This document shows positions 6,001 through 10,356 of a stretch of DNA of 11,073 nt, piece after piece. This DNA comes from Baffinella frigidus. Taxonomy: Eukaryota > Cryptophyceae > Cryptomonadales > Baffinellaceae. The position numbers and the translations under genes were made by a program. Below the pieces are notes generated by a model that worked only from the letters and a program-made list of their open reading frames with translations, had not been told where the DNA came from and did no database searches. Where the stretch lies: NCBI GenBank assembly GCA_026770585.1, contig MU646464.1:234879-245951 (forward strand). Reading direction: 5' to 3'. Within the stretch, counting starts at the first letter, position 1; each line of letters opens with the position of its first letter.

Positions 6001-8133
6001 AAGACCATCAACAACGTCCAATCCAGGGAAATCTTGATCACTTTTTAAAAAGATGCAGCACATCCCGAGTTTCTCTCGAAAAATCACCCACACGCTCAAA
6101 CATCACCTACACACTCAGGGTGGACGCCGCGCTTAGGGTGTCCACCCTTACCCAATGTCTCAGCCCTGAAGGCTTCCCTACGGGTGGAGGACGCGGGCGG
6201 GGGGGGGGGGGGGAGGGGGGATTTCGGATGTGGGGGTTGGGGTGTGGGTGTGGGGTGTGGTGTGGGGTTCAGAGTGGGTTCACGCAGGCGAGGGCCATCA
6301 GCCTTCAAAGTGAAGTAATTTCACCCTGCAAGGTTGCGGATTGGCACCAGGGGGAGGTGTCGGAAATCGATGCCCCCCTGCTACAAATCCTTCAAAACTA
6401 AACCACCAAAATGCTTCAATCGAGTCCGCGTTAGACCCAAGGAGGGTCAATCCGAAATCGCGCCCCCGGGAAAATTTGGGAAGATCCTCGGATTTTTGGA
6501 GTCCTGCCGTTGATTTGACCTTTTGATTGACCCTTCTCAGACCAGCATGTCAACTTGAGAATAGTCGGCCAACCCGAGTGAGGCAGAGCAAGAGGTTTGT
6601 TAGGTAAATACGTCACTCGAGTGTTAGATATTTCACTCGGGTGATAAACACTTCCCTCTGAGTGTTCAACACTTCGCTCCAGATCAATCCTTGACTCAGA
6701 TGTCGGGTCGCCGCACGGTCAAAGTGATCAGGTACAAATCCTTCAAATCCAAACCACCGAAATACTTCACTACCGAAATACAGGTTGAGACAGGTTAGTA
6801 AAAACTCGACACGAGGGGCCAGACGGCGCACCGTGCCGGTGATGGCGAAGTCGACGGGTTTAGGGTTCAGGTTCAGAATTCAGGGGTTATGTTAGGGGTT
6901 TATGTTTGGGGTGTGGGGTTCATGTTGTCTGTATGGAAGGAGTGCTCAGTGTTTAGGGTTGAGGGTTTGGGGTTTGGGGTTTGGGGTTTGGGGTTTGGGG
7001 TTTGGGGTTTGGGGTTTGGGGTTTGGGGTTTGGGGTTACCCGGTGAGGGCGAGCGGTGCGTTACTGGACGGTCCCATGAAATGAACATCCGAAGATGCCT
7101 GAACCGAAATAAAGCTGTTGTTCGTTGCTGGGCCTCACCGTGATGGTGATGATCTCGGCGAGAGGTCCGTTACAGACTACGGTCTCATGAAATGAATATC
7201 CGAAGCTCCCTGGCCCGAAAGGCTGTTCTGGGTTGCTGGGCCTCGCCGTGGTGGTGAAGATCTCGGTGGTTGCTAACCTGTATGAACCTGTATTTTGGTA
7301 GTGGAGTATTTCGGTGGTTCAGGTTTGAAGGATTTGTAAATACTCGACTCGAGAGGCAAAGCGGCGCACCGTGGTGGTGATGATCTCAGCGAGCGGAGCG
7401 AACTTGGAGCGCAGCACCACGAGCGGGAGCACCGAGAGCGTGTGCGAGAGCACGTACACCACCGCCGCCGTCGTGTCCTCGTCCTGCGTCTGTTGAGCCG
7501 CGGGGGGGCGTCAGGCTCGTGCTGATTTCCGGCCGGGGGGGGGGCAGATGGCGCCAGCCCATCTGGGAGGCTTGATGCGATCCGAAAGGAAGCAGGGCCA
7601 TCCTGCAGAACCAGTTCCAGCGTCCGCCTATTCTTTGGGAGCTGTCGAAGAACCTCAAGGACCTACATAACTAGAGGCGGGCCTGGCGGCAACAACCGCG
7701 TCGTTCTGGGGGTTTCGGGACATCAGGGCTGGTTGGTGAACCTGCGAGAGCGAGCCCATGAGCGCTGCCGCATGAGCAGAAGCCGTGGCGGGCGTGCCGC
7801 GCTCCTTGATGGCCTGCTTCACTGCCAGGAGCACCTGTTTCCCGGCGAGGCGCCATCAGCGCCGTGCTGGTGGAGTGCGGGACGCATCGTCGAATAGGAC
7901 CCGCGGCACGAACGCTCCTGCCTCGCCACACGCCAGATTCTCCGGCCATGTCCTTCGAAGGTTCCCAGCAGTTTCCAAGGATAATGGGAAACGGTGTGTA
8001 GCGCATGGGGCGCGGGGTGGAGAAGGGGGGGGGGGGGCACCGCGAGGCGGGCGCGGCCCTCGGGGCTGGACGCTGTGCGCTTCAGCTCCTCGCCGAGCGT
8101 CGCTAGGGGGTCCGCTTCAGCATCGACCGCCAT
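393..8133 (-). CDS. RRP12: RRP12-like ribosome biogenesis protein, 5' nine exons of a spliced gene (3' part off the window)
   Basis: RRP12 proteins are HEAT-repeat factors needed for rRNA processing and for nuclear export of ribosomal subunits. Nine minus-strand exons join in one frame to give about 323 residues: 8133-8041, 7834-7742, 7489-7370, 5409-5254, 3966-3847, 2084-1980, 1607-1548, 1384-1292 and 523-393. Recognition rests on family-typical segments in the right order: SVLPLVVLRSKFAPLAEII in exon 3, AIDPRPK in exon 4 continuing into VRKAAQQNLVEFM in exon 5, LLEAADRTMLTQILGVL in exon 7, and LDAEACAALLPR in exon 9. The pattern is amphipathic helical repeat throughout. Family members are usually well over 1,000 residues, so about a quarter is here and the rest lies left of base 1. 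All eight complete introns are phase 0, from 163 to 1,960 bp. Family assignment is from memory of the family; exon borders are inferred from splice motifs without transcript data. Confidence 0.8.
524..1291 (-). other. RRP12 intron 8 with minisatellite and relic exon 8 copies
   Basis: A 768-bp intron. Next to exon 9 is an A12/C9 tract, then about five copies of a 20-23 bp unit (core GGATARGGCGGCAGTTGG, 556-666); two broken cores recur at 1206-1233. The rest is built from diverged copies of the exon 8 3' half and the sequence after it: 690-732, 934-965 (with a GTAAGT-like donor), 997-1038 and 1128-1175 (reading frame broken by two extra bases). Shared intronic segments such as CCCTAAAGTCAA-CTCTACGCGGG (near 968 and 1246) and GACTTTCCGCT-AGCTCTGCCT (near 736 and 1046) give periods of roughly 280-310 bp. 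Confidence 0.75.
1292..1384 (-). CDS. RRP12: RRP12 exon 8
   Basis: 31 codons, phase 0 to 0, starting EAVVAPAPEEGGDALPA and ending SAATVAKVISA. The acceptor is CTTTCCAG|GAG with ACTAAAC about 17 bases upstream; the donor GCG|GTAAGT is the strongest in the gene. Four degraded copies of the 3' half follow in the intron (about 1128-1175, 997-1038, 934-965 and 690-732). Confidence 0.8.
1385..1547 (-). repeat. RRP12 intron 7 with GTGTGGG/GTGTAGG heptamer array
   Basis: A 163-bp intron between exons 7 and 8. From about 1459 to 1540 it consists of heptamers GTGTGGG changing to GTGTAGG toward the donor (plus-strand reading); the sense strand reads CCCACAC/CCTACAC. A purine-rich stretch lies at 1418-1455. 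Confidence 0.85.
1548..1607 (-). CDS. RRP12: RRP12 exon 7 (60 bp)
   Basis: 20 codons, phase 0 to 0: VLKLLEAADRTMLTQILGVL. The acceptor is CCCACACCAG|GTG, with CCCTAAC 18-20 bases upstream as branch site; the donor is GTCCTC|GTACGT. Skipping it would keep the frame but delete a helix. It is flanked on both sides by long heptamer arrays, one of them in opposite orientation. Confidence 0.78.
1608..1979 (-). repeat. RRP12 intron 6: opposed heptamer arrays around a GC palindrome
   Basis: A 372-bp intron. Positions 1612-1735 are G-rich on the plus strand (GGTTGGGG, GGTGTAGGGTGT) and 1846-1935 are C-rich (CCCTACACC, CACCCTACACCCC), so the two halves can pair with each other. Between them, 1792-1815 is a perfect 24-bp palindrome, GCGCTGCGCGCG and its complement. 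The C-rich half is the clearest case in this gene of a heptamer array in the reverse orientation. Confidence 0.75.
1980..2084 (-). CDS. RRP12: RRP12 exon 6
   Basis: 35 codons, phase 0 to 0, starting ACTTADASTSQKLLGMVRD and ending AKAVTSIVNQ. The acceptor is CTACACCAG|GCG and the donor AACCAG|GTGTGT. It encodes two amphipathic helices with the 'LLGMVRDVAPRLS' pattern seen in HEAT proteins of this family. At least six degraded copies of its first 20-50 bases plus acceptor lie upstream in the intron (2336-2945). Confidence 0.8.
2101..2291. repeat. Heptamer minisatellite TATGGCK with 28-bp higher-order unit
   Basis: About 27 tandem heptamers TTATGGC or GTATGGC, with few variants (TGATGGC, TTATGAC, GTACGAC). 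For much of the array they alternate in pairs, two G-type then two T-type, giving a 28-bp super-unit. Two plus-strand frames read through it as MAYGLW/MAYGVW repeats; these are not genes. It lies next to the acceptor of RRP12 exon 6. Confidence 0.9.
2336..2945 (-). repeat. Array of decayed exon 6 5'-end copies
   Basis: The exon 6 start (GCGTGCACGACGGCGGA on the minus strand, with its acceptor) recurs at 2336-2384, 2470-2487, 2561-2576, 2651-2674, 2780-2832 and, more diverged, 2888-2942. The 2336-2384 copy keeps a TAG acceptor and the residues ACTTADASTSQKLLG, then loses frame by one extra base. The copies at 2383-2470 and 2680-2765 also share flanking sequence (GTGTCGG-ACACC followed by a GTAAACC/GTACACC stretch), giving a unit of about 300 bp. 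Confidence 0.75.
2953..3058. repeat. GT and GA microsatellites
   Basis: A (GT)n run of about 20 bp passes into a (GA)n run to about 2998. A short GGCGAGGCAGAGGGTAA break is followed by a second (GA)n run at 3014-3057. On the RRP12 sense strand these are CT- and CA-rich. Confidence 0.95.
3147..3610. repeat. 31-bp direct repeat pair
   Basis: Positions 3147-3177 and 3580-3610 are identical (ACTTCTCTGCACAGCGCTCT and 11 further bases). Weaker similarity extends to both sides, for example AGGCCAATC near 3202 and 3539. Unrelated to either gene as far as I can see. Confidence 0.85.
3671..3718. repeat. Hairpin-forming inverted repeat
   Basis: Arms of 19 bases (3671-3689, starting AGTTGGTCACG, and 3700-3718) pair at 17 of 19 positions around a 10-base loop. 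It lies about 40 bases after CCACACGAGGCTA (3617-3629), a 13-mer that also occurs at 4365-4377 at the edge of the foldback element. Confidence 0.75.
3847..3966 (-). CDS. RRP12: RRP12 exon 5
   Basis: 40 codons, phase 0 to 0, starting VRKAAQQNLVEFMSGEGE and ending VALCTKTFK. The acceptor is TTGCGCAG|GTG, with ACTAAAAC about 18 bases upstream as a branch-site candidate; the donor is TTCAAG|GTGCTA. The upstream intron end is a 20-bp unit repeated four times, so a second identical-looking acceptor (GCGCAG) lies 20 bases upstream. Using it would shift the frame. Confidence 0.82.
3967..4046 (-). promoter_or_regulatory. 20-bp tandem repeat forming the exon 5 3' splice site
   Basis: Four head-to-tail 20-bp units abut exon 5. 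On the sense strand each reads ACTAAAACGTTRTTGCGCAG or a variant. The two units nearest the exon keep both the ACTAAAAC branch-like motif and the CGCAG acceptor; the two outer units have GTACAA instead of the AG. A complete branch-plus-acceptor module has thus been tandemly copied. Confidence 0.8.
4098..4150 (-). pseudogene. Partial exon 5 copy
   Basis: On the minus strand, GAGTCAG is followed by codons KAAQQNLAEAMSGEGGT, compared with KAAQQNLVEFMSGEGET in exon 5. The last two-thirds of the exon is absent, but a possible CGG|GTGTGT donor follows at about 4075. It could be a relic or a cryptic alternative exon; the 5' end is out of register with the intact exon. Confidence 0.65.
4219..4241. 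repeat. Short perfect hairpin
   Basis: GGTCTCATCA and its exact complement TGATGAGACC separated by TTT. No function evident. Confidence 0.8.
4367..4543. mobile_element. Nested foldback (MITE-like) element
   Basis: Outer arms at 4367-4390 and 4520-4543 are perfect 24-base inverted repeats (ACACGAGGCTATCCATGCGA plus four bases). At the centre, 4446-4465 and 4468-4487 are perfect 20-base inverted repeats separated only by CA. The 177-bp, AT-leaning unit contrasts with its GC-rich surroundings and encodes nothing convincing. No clear target-site duplication was seen, so a mobile origin is inferred from structure alone. Confidence 0.6.
4553..4680. repeat. AT-rich imperfect repeats ATGGTCTATAYATCTA
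   Basis: Three imperfect copies of ATGGTCTATATATCTAATTT occur at about 4553, 4591 and 4651. A further copy lies at 3254-3280, directly after a hairpin-free AT-rich stretch of intron 5. They follow the foldback element immediately and may be part of one dispersed repeat. Confidence 0.6.
5038..5106 (-). pseudogene. Copy of exon 4 3' end
   Basis: Minus-strand codons WKTPQMTSRVEMTLSHAIDP are nearly those of exon 4, followed by HLK and a GTTGAT in place of the GTTGGG donor. The exon 4 5' half is missing and no acceptor precedes it. Confidence 0.75.
5254..5409 (-). CDS. RRP12: RRP12 exon 4
   Basis: 52 codons, phase 0 to 0, starting VGKHEASAAVARHGLQC and ending MTLSHAIDPRPK. The acceptor is CCCAACGCAG|GTT and the donor CCCAAG|GTTGGG. 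DPRPK runs into the VRKAAQQ of exon 5, the most diagnostic join in the gene. Three partial copies of the 5' end and one of the 3' end lie in the adjoining introns, but only this copy has both halves intact. Confidence 0.85.
5570..5626 (-). CDS. Possible alternative short exon 4 copy (57 bp)
   Basis: A near-identical duplicate of the first 51 bases of exon 4, encoding VGKHEASAAVARHGLQC and then GR. It has an acceptor GAACACAG|GTC and a donor CCGC|GTAAAC. Its length is a multiple of three and phase 0, so including it would keep the RRP12 frame. Its high conservation could equally mean recent duplication. Confidence 0.35.
5768..5990 (-). pseudogene. Two further exon 4 5'-end relics
   Basis: At about 5768-5797 the minus strand reads CAAGCAG then GTCGGAAGGCATGAGGCGTC, cut off after eight codons. 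At about 5936-5990 a longer copy reads VGRHAVSAAVARYGLQCA but has lost its acceptor (GCGGGTAGG). Both are followed on the plus strand by the same CTTGAGGGGA-AGACCATCAACAA sequence, marking a duplicated unit of about 200 bp. Confidence 0.7.
6614..6674. repeat. About 21-bp tandem repeat, three units
   Basis: Units starting CACTCGAGTGTTAG, CACTCGGGTGATAAACACTTC and CCTCTGAGTGTTCAACACTTC follow head to tail. No gene association seen. Confidence 0.75.
6801..7270 (-). pseudogene. Copies of exon 3 3' end and donor
   Basis: The end of exon 3 (GAGATCATCACCACCACG|GT on the minus strand) recurs at 7241-7270 (donor mutated to GCGAGG), 7133-7164 (donor GTGAGG), about 7038-7055 (short, donor GTAACC) and 6801-6858 (diverged, donor GTGCGC kept). 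The 7075 and 7186 segments form a 111-bp tandem duplication. The 6801-6840 segment is also a direct repeat of 7338-7380. Confidence 0.75.
6955..7037. repeat. TTTGGGG heptamer array
   Basis: About eleven near-perfect TTTGGGG heptamers on the plus strand, CCCCAAA on the RRP12 sense strand, ending exactly at GTAACC, the donor-like end of a truncated exon 3 copy. A looser TTTAGGG/TTCAGGG region lies at 6858-6912. Confidence 0.9.
7370..7489 (-). CDS. RRP12: RRP12 exon 3
   Basis: 40 codons, phase 0 to 0, carrying AAVVYVLSHTLSVLPLVV and then LRSKFAPLAEIITTT. The 'LP-V-LRSKF' helix is a familiar RRP12 feature. The acceptor is GGCTCAACAG|ACG and the donor ACCACG|GTGCGC. A second AG six bases inside the exon (ACGCAG|GAC) could serve as an alternative acceptor removing two residues in frame. 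The intron that follows holds several relic copies of this exon's 3' end. Confidence 0.78.
7490..7741 (-). other. RRP12 intron 2
   Basis: A 252-bp intron without heptamer arrays or exon relics, unlike the longer introns. A polypyrimidine-rich stretch on the sense strand (complement of 7501-7545) lies next to the exon 3 acceptor. Nothing else identified. Confidence 0.65.
7742..7834 (-). CDS. RRP12: RRP12 exon 2
   Basis: 31 codons, phase 0 to 0, starting VLLAVKQAIKERGTPATAS and ending AAALMGSLSQ. The acceptor is GGGAAACAG|GTG and the donor TCGCAG|GTTCAC, with a possible GCTGATG branch site about 25 bases upstream of the acceptor. Codons are strongly G/C-ending, unlike the surrounding introns. 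It corresponds to the second N-terminal helix pair of RRP12-type proteins. Confidence 0.75.
8041..8133 (-). CDS. RRP12: RRP12 exon 1 (start codon exon)
   Basis: 31 codons starting MAVDAEADPLATLGEELKR and ending GRARLA. The ATG sits in GCCATGGCG, a good eukaryotic initiation context, and the sequence looks like the N-terminal helix of the family just before the exon 2 helix. The donor is GCG|GTGCCC, followed by a C-rich tract (the G run at 8025-8037 on the plus strand). The frame stays open upstream for about 80 bases to an ACAG at 8168-8165, so an internal exon with an earlier start cannot be excluded. Confidence 0.65.
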
Positions 8134-8623
8134 GGCGAAAATGCACGTGACACGAGGGGAACTCCGACTGTATTTCAAAAGTCCAAAAGTCCTTTTGGAA
8201 AAGTCTCTACTTTTCACGAAGTGTACTTTTGAGCTCCGAGTTCAGGAGTTGACTGATCCTCCGAGGAAATCTGGCTCTGAGACGGGCGGGGCAGAATCGG
8301 CTGGATCCCGCTGGAAAACGTGGCTGGGCAGGCGGGCTGGTGTGGGGAGCAGGACGTGCGTGTGGAGGTCGGGTCTGTGGCGAAGGTCCGGAGCGGGGAT
8401 CCGCAGCAGGGGTTCTGAAGGCGTGGTGAGAAGCCCCCTCCTCGGAAAGAGGCGCTTCGGAGGCTAGTCAGGTGTTGCGGTGGGGTGACTGCCAGAGGGC
8501 AATTGCGGCAGAACACGTGGCGTGCTGGTGCGATGTCGAGGCGAGGTGCAGTGTGGGGCTGCATACGCGGTCCAGGGGGAGGTGTGTGACACGACATCTG
8601 ACCATCTGGAAATGCCCGCAGGC
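8134..8623. promoter_or_regulatory. Intergenic region between divergent gene starts
   Basis: About 490 bp separate the RRP12 ATG and the first ATG of the plus-strand exon. It holds AAAAGT repeats with a small hairpin (8182-8199, TCCAAAAG/CTTTTGGA) and otherwise GC-rich sequence. No TATA box or other core promoter motif was convincing. The divergent layout implies a shared or back-to-back promoter, but the plus-strand start is uncertain. Confidence 0.4.
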
Positions 8624-8776
8624 ATGTCAGAAGGAAGGGATGAACTCTCCATGTATGCGGATGCAGTAAGGGAGGACGAGGCGTTCGCTATCCCCAACCG
8701 GAAGGCGCTGCAGGCGTCCCTCTCGAAGCAGTACGTTAAGGCGAAGCAGAAAATGAAAACAGAATGGGCGCAAAAG
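8624..8776 (+). CDS. Possible first exon of plus-strand gene, unknown function
   Basis: 51 codons from ATG to a possible donor AAG|GTCCCC: MSEGRDELSMYADAVREDEA, then a basic stretch ending KAKQKMKTEWAQK. Phase 0 joins to the next exon. The frame is open back to 8522, so coding could start upstream, or GCAG just before the ATG could be an acceptor. A better donor, TAC|GTTAAG, lies 42 bases earlier and is also phase 0. Codon use is less G/C-ending than in the next exon, so the assignment to the same gene is uncertain. I do not recognise the family. Confidence 0.45.
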
Positions 8777-8921
8777 GTCCCCGCCCTTCCTCCCCGGCAA
8801 ACCCACCTCCTCCCACCGAGCAGCGCCCCCAAATCTCCCCCAGACACTGCGCCCAGCAGGGTCATGCAGGTCGCGCTCGAGCCTGGGGGGGAGCTGACGC
8901 CGCCTTGCCCTCCCCCTCCAG

Positions 8922-9281
8922 GTGTCGGCGGCGGACCAGGCGATGCAAGAGCTGTTGGACGAGGAGGAGGAGGCGCGCAAGAAGAAAGAGTCGCAGTCGG
9001 CGGCCGTGGGCGGGGCGTCGCACAAGGCGCTCCTGCCCTCCCCCTCGGGGACGGCCGTGATCGTCTCGGGCAAGGGCGCGCGGCGCAAGGGCGGGGCGGC
9101 CAAGTCGCTCCGGGTCTTCGCGGTGGATGTCACCGTGCGGTGGACGGGCGGGGGGGAGGAGGGGTTGGAGGCGCGGCGCGCGCAGTCCAAGGTGGATGGG
9201 ACGGAGCGCCCCGTGCAGCGGCTGGAGCGCACGCCTGGGGACAAGTCCCCGTTTGCCATCGCGTTCCAAATGGAGCTGGAG
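8922..9281 (+). CDS. Internal exon of plus-strand gene: coiled-coil then beta-rich segment
   Basis: 120 codons, phase 0 to 0, with no stop and strongly G/C-ending codons. The acceptor is CCCTCCCCCTCCAG|GTG with GCTGACG about 27 bases upstream as branch site. Residues 1-25 (VSAADQAMQELLDEEEEARK and following) look like a charged helix or coiled coil. A Ser/Ala/Gly linker with basic patches follows. The end (SLRVFAVDVTVRW, then SPFAIAFQMELE) alternates like beta strands and could be the first strands of a fibronectin type III fold. The donor is CTGGAG|GTGTTG; two further copies of this end and donor lie downstream, so which donor is used is unclear. Family not recognised. Confidence 0.7.
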
Positions 9282-10260
9282 GTGTTGCTCGGCCCCTAAT
9301 TGTGGAAACCCTCGAAAACCCTCGAAAAACCCCGCGTGTAGACCAGAGCCGTTATAGGACTGTTGACTAACCTGTGCAGCGTTTGCACTGGAAAGGTGCC
9401 TAAATCGCACAGAGGACACGTCCCCCTTCGCCATCGCGTTCCAAGTGGAGCTTTAGGTGTAGAACGGCCCCCTTTTGGAAACTCTCGGAAACACCCCGCG
9501 TGCTGAGAAGAGCCCCCATCCCCCTCCTCTCGGAAACACCCCGGGCTCTCGTCTACACCCGTCTGCAGACGAGAGTACGCACACAGTTTTAGTGAACAGT
9601 CGTACACGGTTCCAGATGGATCTCGCGGTGCTACTCGGGCCCTCCTCCTCTCGGAAACACCCCGGGTTCGACGCGTCGATTCCCACGGCTGAAACCGCCG
9701 CTTCGCAGGCGTTCTCACAAGCGTCCTGCGAATCACGGTTGACTTACCAGCGCAGCGTTTGTACCGGGGCGGTCACTAAATCGGACTCGCTCAGTACCGG
9801 GGTGTGCTCTGATTAGTCAACCGCTACCGCACTCTCGTCGTGACAGAATATACCTTCAAAAAGGCAGCGGTTGTACGTGGCGCAGCCCAGCTGTGCCCTC
9901 CCGGAAATCTTCAGCAGCGCTCCCCCGCCAGTGCACGTTCACTCTTCCAGCCGACTGTTTCCCGTGCACGTTTCCCGCGCCCTTGCGGCCTCGGCTTCCC
10001 CGCCTCCTCCCACCGCACAGGAGGGCAGAGGCGCGGAATGTTCCCCTGAACAGTCAGCTGAGAGTTTTCTGTGTGGGTTGCCTGAACAGTCAGCTGACTG
10101 CATTTGGCGGTGGCAGGTCGGCACGCACATGGTGACTGTGCGGGGCGTGTGGACAGCCAGCTCTCGTCAGTACGCGGGGTGTTCCCGACAGGAGGGGCCG
10201 AGCAACAGGCGGTTTCCCGTTCCTGAACAGTCAGCTGACTGCCTTTGGCGGTGGTTGCAG
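9282..10260 (+). other. Intron(s) of plus-strand gene with duplicated junctions
   Basis: 979 bp. Copies of the preceding exon's 3' end occur at 9419-9460 (SPFAIAFQVEL then TAG) and 9600-9640 (RTRFQMDLA|VLLGP-like), each followed by TCGGAAACACCCCG motifs. A 60-bp segment (9361-9420) recurs diverged at 9737-9797 (TGACTWACC-GCGCAGCGTTTG). Near the next exon the block CCTGAACAGTCAGCTGA occurs three times. A fibronectin type III domain would need residues between the two exons, so a small exon may be hidden here; I could not identify one. Confidence 0.55.
10045..10260 (+). repeat. Triplicated 3' splice-site region
   Basis: CCTGAACAGTCAGCTGA occurs at 10045-10061, 10081-10097 and 10222-10238. The last two continue as CTGC-TTTGGCGGTGG and CAG|GTCGGCACGCACATGGTG, giving branch-like CTGAC, acceptor and exon start. 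The 10117 copy keeps only VGTHMVTVRG before diverging; the 10261 copy continues as an open exon. Confidence 0.8.
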
Positions 10261-10355
10261 GTCGGCACGCACATGGTGGCGGTGCGGGTCGCGCGCGCGA
10301 AGGGGGGCTGGAGCGAGTGGGGCGATGAGGGCCGCTTTGACGTGGGGGACGATGG
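10261..10355 (+). CDS. Exon of plus-strand gene, fibronectin type III-like end
   Basis: VGTHMVAVRVARAKGGWSEW, then GDEGRFDVGDD, phase 0 to 2. The acceptor is GGTTGCAG|GTC with CTGAC about 24 bases upstream; the donor is GATGG|GTAAAC. The pattern 'V-VRVAR..GGWSEWG' resembles the F and G strands of a fibronectin type III domain, so the protein may be an FN3-containing one; this rests on a short stretch only. If read as an unspliced frame it ends at TAA across the donor, so it could instead be a terminal exon. Confidence 0.5.
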
Positions 10356-10356
10356 G

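Larger units (their letters stand above)
5718..6786. repeat. Dispersed repeat CAAATCCTT...AAACCACC
   Basis: Copies at 5718-5772, 6349-6424 and 6716-6786 on the plus strand, plus one at 7283-7338 on the minus strand, share ACAAATCCTTCAAA-CTAAACCACCGAAATRCTTC. The first two also share GTGTCG-AAATCGA-G-CCCC upstream. The 5718 copy contains GGTTCAAATCC, which fits a pol III B box, but the others do not. Confidence 0.65.
6732..7337. repeat. Inverted repeat pair, about 54-bp arms
   Basis: 6732-6785 is repeated in reverse complement at 7283-7337 with only a few mismatches (motifs CCGAAATACTTCACTACCGA and ACAAATCCTTCAAA). The arms enclose the heptamer array and the duplicated exon 3 ends. Confidence 0.8.
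5410..7369 (-). other. RRP12 intron 3
   Basis: A 1,960-bp intron, the longest here. It contains exon 4 5'-end copies, two poly-G stretches each preceded by GTGGAG-GGACGCGG (5670-5700 and 6182-6220), a 9-bp hairpin (6117-6148), TG-rich heptamers, a 21-bp tandem repeat, a dispersed 50-60 bp repeat, an inverted repeat, heptamer arrays at 6858-7037, and exon 3 3'-end copies. No additional exon is supported; DPRPK and LRSKF exons join without an obvious gap. Confidence 0.65.

Noticed and set aside
6280-6310. Possible 19-base microexon on the minus strand (GAAG|GCTGATGGCC...CTGC|GTGAAC)
   Set aside because: Too short, not a multiple of three, and not needed to join exons 3 and 4.
7550-7670. Possible transposon-derived coding fragment on either strand
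   Set aside because: The frames are short, show no recognisable motif, and lie within RRP12 intron 2.
8627-9434. Long minus-strand frames (190-210 residues) opposite the plus-strand exons
   Set aside because: They are antisense shadows of GC-rich coding sequence; the plus frame has good splice sites and sensible composition.
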